From Paraburkholderia silviterrae (GTDB lineage Bacteria; Pseudomonadota; Gammaproteobacteria; Burkholderiales; Burkholderiaceae), in contig NZ_SMRP01000007.1 of NCBI RefSeq assembly GCF_004353915.1, positions 206,284 to 270,283 of the forward strand: a DNA stretch of 64,000 nt. The letters are read 5' to 3'. The notes beneath the pieces are model-generated. The model saw only the letters and a list, made by a program, of their open reading frames with translations. It had not been told where the DNA came from and did no database searches. How positions within the stretch are numbered: the first letter of the stretch is position 1; every line of letters begins with the position of its first letter. This document shows positions 59,966 through 64,000 of this stretch, one piece after another. A program made the translations under genes and the position numbers.

Positions 59966-61555
59966 TCATTCGCCCTCTTTTTGCGCACGGCCGGCTGGCT
60001 TGCCTCGCGTCTTGCCGGTTTTCGCAAAAGCCTCGAGCGCCCGCGCGCGTGCCATTTCATGCACGACCACCGGCAGCGGGTAGTCCACGCCGAGCCGCAC
60101 GCCCGCCGCTTCCAGGTCTTGCGCGCTTGCCTTCCAGGGTTGATGGATCAGCCGGTCGGGCAATAATGCGAGCTCCGGCACCCATTTCCTGATATAAGCG
60201 CCGCGCGGATCGAACTTCTGGCCCTGCAATACGGGGTTGAAGATCCGGAAGTACGGCGCGGCGTCCACGCCCGAGCCGGCGACCCATTGCCAATTGGCCG
60301 GATTGCTGGCCGGGTCGGCGTCGACAAGCCTGTCCCAGAACCACTGCTCGCCCGCGCGCCAGTCCAGCAGCAGATGCTTCGTCGCAAACGAGGCGGCCAC
60401 CATGCGCACGCGGTTGTGCATCCAGCCTGTGCGCCACAGCTCGCGCATGCCGGCGTCGACGAACGGATAGCCCGTCAGGCCGCGCTGCCACGCGCGCAGG
60501 CCGCGTGCGTCGCGGCGCCATGGCATGGCGTCGAACGCCGGACGCAAATTGCGCTGTGCCAGATCGGGATAGTGGTAGCGCTGGTAGTAGCAGAACTCCC
60601 GCCACCCCAGCTCGCTGGCGAATTTTTCCGCGCTCGTTTCGCGGCTCGCGGGCGAGACCGCTGTCACGTCGTGTTGCGCCGCCTTCAGCGCCGCGTACAC
60701 CTGACGCGGCGAGAGCGCACCCACGCGCAAATACGGCGAAAGGCGGCTGGTCGCGGCGAGCCCCGGCGCGTCGCGCTCGCCCGCGTAGGCCTCGAAATCG
60801 TCGGGAAAATACGCGCGCAGGCGTTCGAGCGCGGCTTCCTCGCCCGCCGGCCACGCCTCGCGCAGGCCACCGGCCCAGTCGGGCTTGCGCGGCTCGAGGC
60901 CGAGATCGTCGAGCTTCAATGCGAATTGGGTAAGACGTGCCGGTAGCGATTGAAAATTCCACCATTGCGGCGCGGGCAGCGGCGGCGGCGGATCGCCGGC
61001 GCGCCGGCATGCGCGCCACCAGGCGGTGAACACCTGGAACGGCTCGCCGGACTGATTGAGCACCGTCCACGGCTCGTAAAGCAGCGTACCGTTGAAGCTC
61101 TCGGCCTCAAGCCCGCGCGCGCGCAGCCGCGCTTTCAATCTGGCATCGGCGTCGCGCTCCTTGCCGCCGTAACGGCGGTTCCAGAACACGCCGCCCGCGC
61201 CGCTCGCCGTGACGCACGCTTCGAGCATCTCGCTCTCGGCGCCTTGCATCAGCAGGAGCCGGCCGCCACGCTCGCGCAGCGCCGCATCGAGCGCGCGCAG
61301 CGTTTCGTGCAGCCACCAGCGCGCCGCGCCCCCGGGCGGGCGCTCGCCCGCCGCCTGAGGATCGTGAACATAGAGGCAGATCAGCGGCCGCCCCGTGGCG
61401 GCCGCGTGGGCGAGCGCAGGCTGATCGGCCAGACGCAGATCGTCGCGGAACCAGACGACGACAGGAGCATGAACGGGCTGTGCGGAAGTCAGAGTGGGCC
61501 TCGATCGGATAAATGCCGCGGCGCCGCGAAGCGCGGCACCCTGCGCGAACGCCAA
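59966..61555 (-). CDS. phrB: Class I deoxyribodipyrimidine photolyase
   Basis: A 529-residue flavoenzyme that repairs cyclobutane pyrimidine dimers using blue light. The N-terminal antenna domain starts APVVVWFRDDLRLADQPALA. The FAD-binding domain has SRLSPYLRVGALSPRQVYAA, ELGWREFCYYQRYHYPDLAQ, and the tryptophan-rich electron chain region up to WQWVAGSGVDAAPYFRIFNP. No ATG exists before the fold. I use the TTG at 61555, five bases after the TetR stop, which implies coupling to TetR. The first 25 residues are then an odd Ala-rich lead. Function is sure; the start is weak. Confidence 0.88.
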   Translation of the reverse strand: MAFAQGAALRGAAAFIRSRPTLTSAQPVHAPVVVWFRDDLRLADQPALAHAAATGRPLICLYVHDPQAAGERPPGGAARWWLHETLRALDAALRERGGRLLLMQGAESEMLEACVTASGAGGVFWNRRYGGKERDADARLKARLRARGLEAESFNGTLLYEPWTVLNQSGEPFQVFTAWWRACRRAGDPPPPLPAPQWWNFQSLPARLTQFALKLDDLGLEPRKPDWAGGLREAWPAGEEAALERLRAYFPDDFEAYAGERDAPGLAATSRLSPYLRVGALSPRQVYAALKAAQHDVTAVSPASRETSAEKFASELGWREFCYYQRYHYPDLAQRNLRPAFDAMPWRRDARGLRAWQRGLTGYPFVDAGMRELWRTGWMHNRVRMVAASFATKHLLLDWRAGEQWFWDRLVDADPASNPANWQWVAGSGVDAAPYFRIFNPVLQGQKFDPRGAYIRKWVPELALLPDRLIHQPWKASAQDLEAAGVRLGVDYPLPVVVHEMARARALEAFAKTGKTRGKPAGRAQKEGE

Positions 61556-61560
61556 TACGG

Positions 61561-62322
61561 CTAGGCCGGCCGTATGCCCTGGGTCATCAGCGCCACGGCG
61601 TGACGCGCGATCTCCTCGGCGCCGACGCGGCGCGGCACGAGGTCGTTGCGCCACACCTGCGCCGTGGCGAGCGGCAGCAGCGTGAGCCCGAGCAGCGACT
61701 GGAACAGCAGTGACGGCTCCAGCGCCGCATTGAGCTTGCCTTCGCGCTGCCAGCGCGCGATGGCCTCGTGCGCCGCGCGCTGCTGCAAGTGCCCGAAGCG
61801 CTCGTGCATGCGCTGACGCAGCAAGCCGCCCTCGCTGATCACCTCGCGTATCCACAGCGGCGCGAACCATGGATGCGCCTGCCCCACTTCCACGAAGCGC
61901 AGCGTGAGCGCCGTGAGCGCGGCCACGGGATCGTCGGGGTGTGCCTCGAAGACGCCGCCCGTGGCCGAGCGCAAGGGCAGGAAGCGCTCGTCGATCAGCA
62001 CGTCGATCAACTGGTCGCGCGTCTTGAAGTAGTAGTGCACCATCGCGGGCGTGACGCCGGCCTCGCGCGCGATCGCGGAAAGCGTGGTGTCGACGATGCC
62101 CTGACGCGCGAACAGCGCGAGCGCAGCCGAAATCAGACGCTCGCGCTGCTCGGCGCCGCCCACGCCGCCGCTCGGCCGGCCAGGCCGGCGCGGCGCGGGC
62201 TTTCCGGCAGCGGGGCCTGCCGTCGATGCGGGTGCTTCCGGCGACCTGGCCGATTTCGCCGCAGACTTCGCCGCAGATCGGATGGTGCGCGGGGTCGCCG
62301 CCCGCGCGTTGTGCTCTTTCAT
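61561..62322 (-). CDS. TetR-family transcriptional regulator
   Basis: A 253-residue repressor. A disordered Ala/Pro/Lys-rich N-terminus (1-57) precedes the TetR helix-turn-helix (about 60-105; RERLISAALALFARQGIVDT, VTPAMVHYYFKTRDQLIDVL) and a helical ligand domain. It is divergent from a DHA2 efflux pump gene 119 bases away, the usual layout for a drug-sensing repressor of an efflux pump. It is immediately followed by the photolyase gene on the same strand, so light repair may be co-transcribed with the regulator. The inducer is unknown. Confidence 0.88.
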   Translation of the reverse strand: MKEHNARAATPRTIRSAAKSAAKSARSPEAPASTAGPAAGKPAPRRPGRPSGGVGGAEQRERLISAALALFARQGIVDTTLSAIAREAGVTPAMVHYYFKTRDQLIDVLIDERFLPLRSATGGVFEAHPDDPVAALTALTLRFVEVGQAHPWFAPLWIREVISEGGLLRQRMHERFGHLQQRAAHEAIARWQREGKLNAALEPSLLFQSLLGLTLLPLATAQVWRNDLVPRRVGAEEIARHAVALMTQGIRPA

Positions 62323-62345
62323 CTGGTTACGTTTTCAGCCTTTGA

Positions 62346-63965
<1,620 letters not shown>

Positions 63966-64000
63966 ATTCCACGGCGGCGCGCTGACACCCCAGCGGCCCC

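Overview
The window is high-GC DNA of Burkholderiales type, most like Paraburkholderia or Caballeronia. Pointers are the OmpC-like porin, the DUF4148 and DUF3331 proteins (families concentrated in this group), the acnD/prpF form of the 2-methylcitrate cycle driven by a sigma-54 PrpR, a B12-dependent ribonucleotide reductase, and a family of palindromic intergenic repeats. I found no rRNA, tRNA, CRISPR array, complete insertion sequence or prophage. The window looks chromosomal, with metabolic islands and a few small accessory pieces.

Layout. (1) 1-7.0 kb: an uptake and catabolism cluster with two tandem MFS carriers, a BON protein and a porin on the minus strand, divergent from a beta-keto acid cleavage enzyme (BKACE) and a quinone oxidoreductase. 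The intergenic region holds two matching operator-like palindromes. (2) 7.0-8.6 kb: what looks like a decayed type VI secretion accessory locus (SUMF1-type remnant, DUF3592 membrane protein, PAAR remnant). (3) 8.8-10.9 kb: ribA, a CBS-pair protein behind a good sigma-54 promoter, and DUF4148. (4) 11.0-15.9 kb: a periplasmic molybdenum aldehyde oxidoreductase operon (2Fe-2S, Moco and cytochrome c subunits) ending in a 3-methyladenine DNA glycosylase gene whose start overlaps the cytochrome stop. (5) 16.7-25.6 kb: prpR divergent from prpB-prpC-acnD-prpF, with a DUF559 gene flanked by hairpins inserted between acnD and prpF. (6) 25.7-27.5 kb: a VapBC module, an NlpD-like lipoprotein and a three-copy REP-like array. 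(7) 28.2-37.4 kb: OpgC-like acyltransferase, secreted esterase, AI-2E permease, DUF3331, NrdJ, and a MASE2-GGDEF-EAL protein.

(8) 37.5-42.9 kb: a LysR regulator divergent from an AidB-like acyl-CoA dehydrogenase, a family III CoA-transferase and an MHS-type permease, a likely carboxylic acid catabolic operon. (9) 43.0-50.8 kb: a globin-GAF-EAL protein, a 2-hydroxyacid dehydrogenase, an AraC regulator divergent from a zinc aldehyde reductase, a LysR regulator and a C39-like peptidase. (10) 51.1-54.6 kb: a BetR-HTH/receiver protein facing a hybrid histidine kinase that sits directly downstream of an exported oxidoreductase-fold protein; this is the best candidate for an undescribed sensing system. 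(11) 54.8-57.5 kb: a phosphoribosyltransferase-HAD fusion convergent with a NERD-helicase protein. (12) 57.9-64.0 kb: GST, a Zur-type regulator with a His-rich tail, a single-domain response regulator, a class I photolyase directly behind a TetR regulator, and a DHA2-type efflux pump divergent from that regulator.
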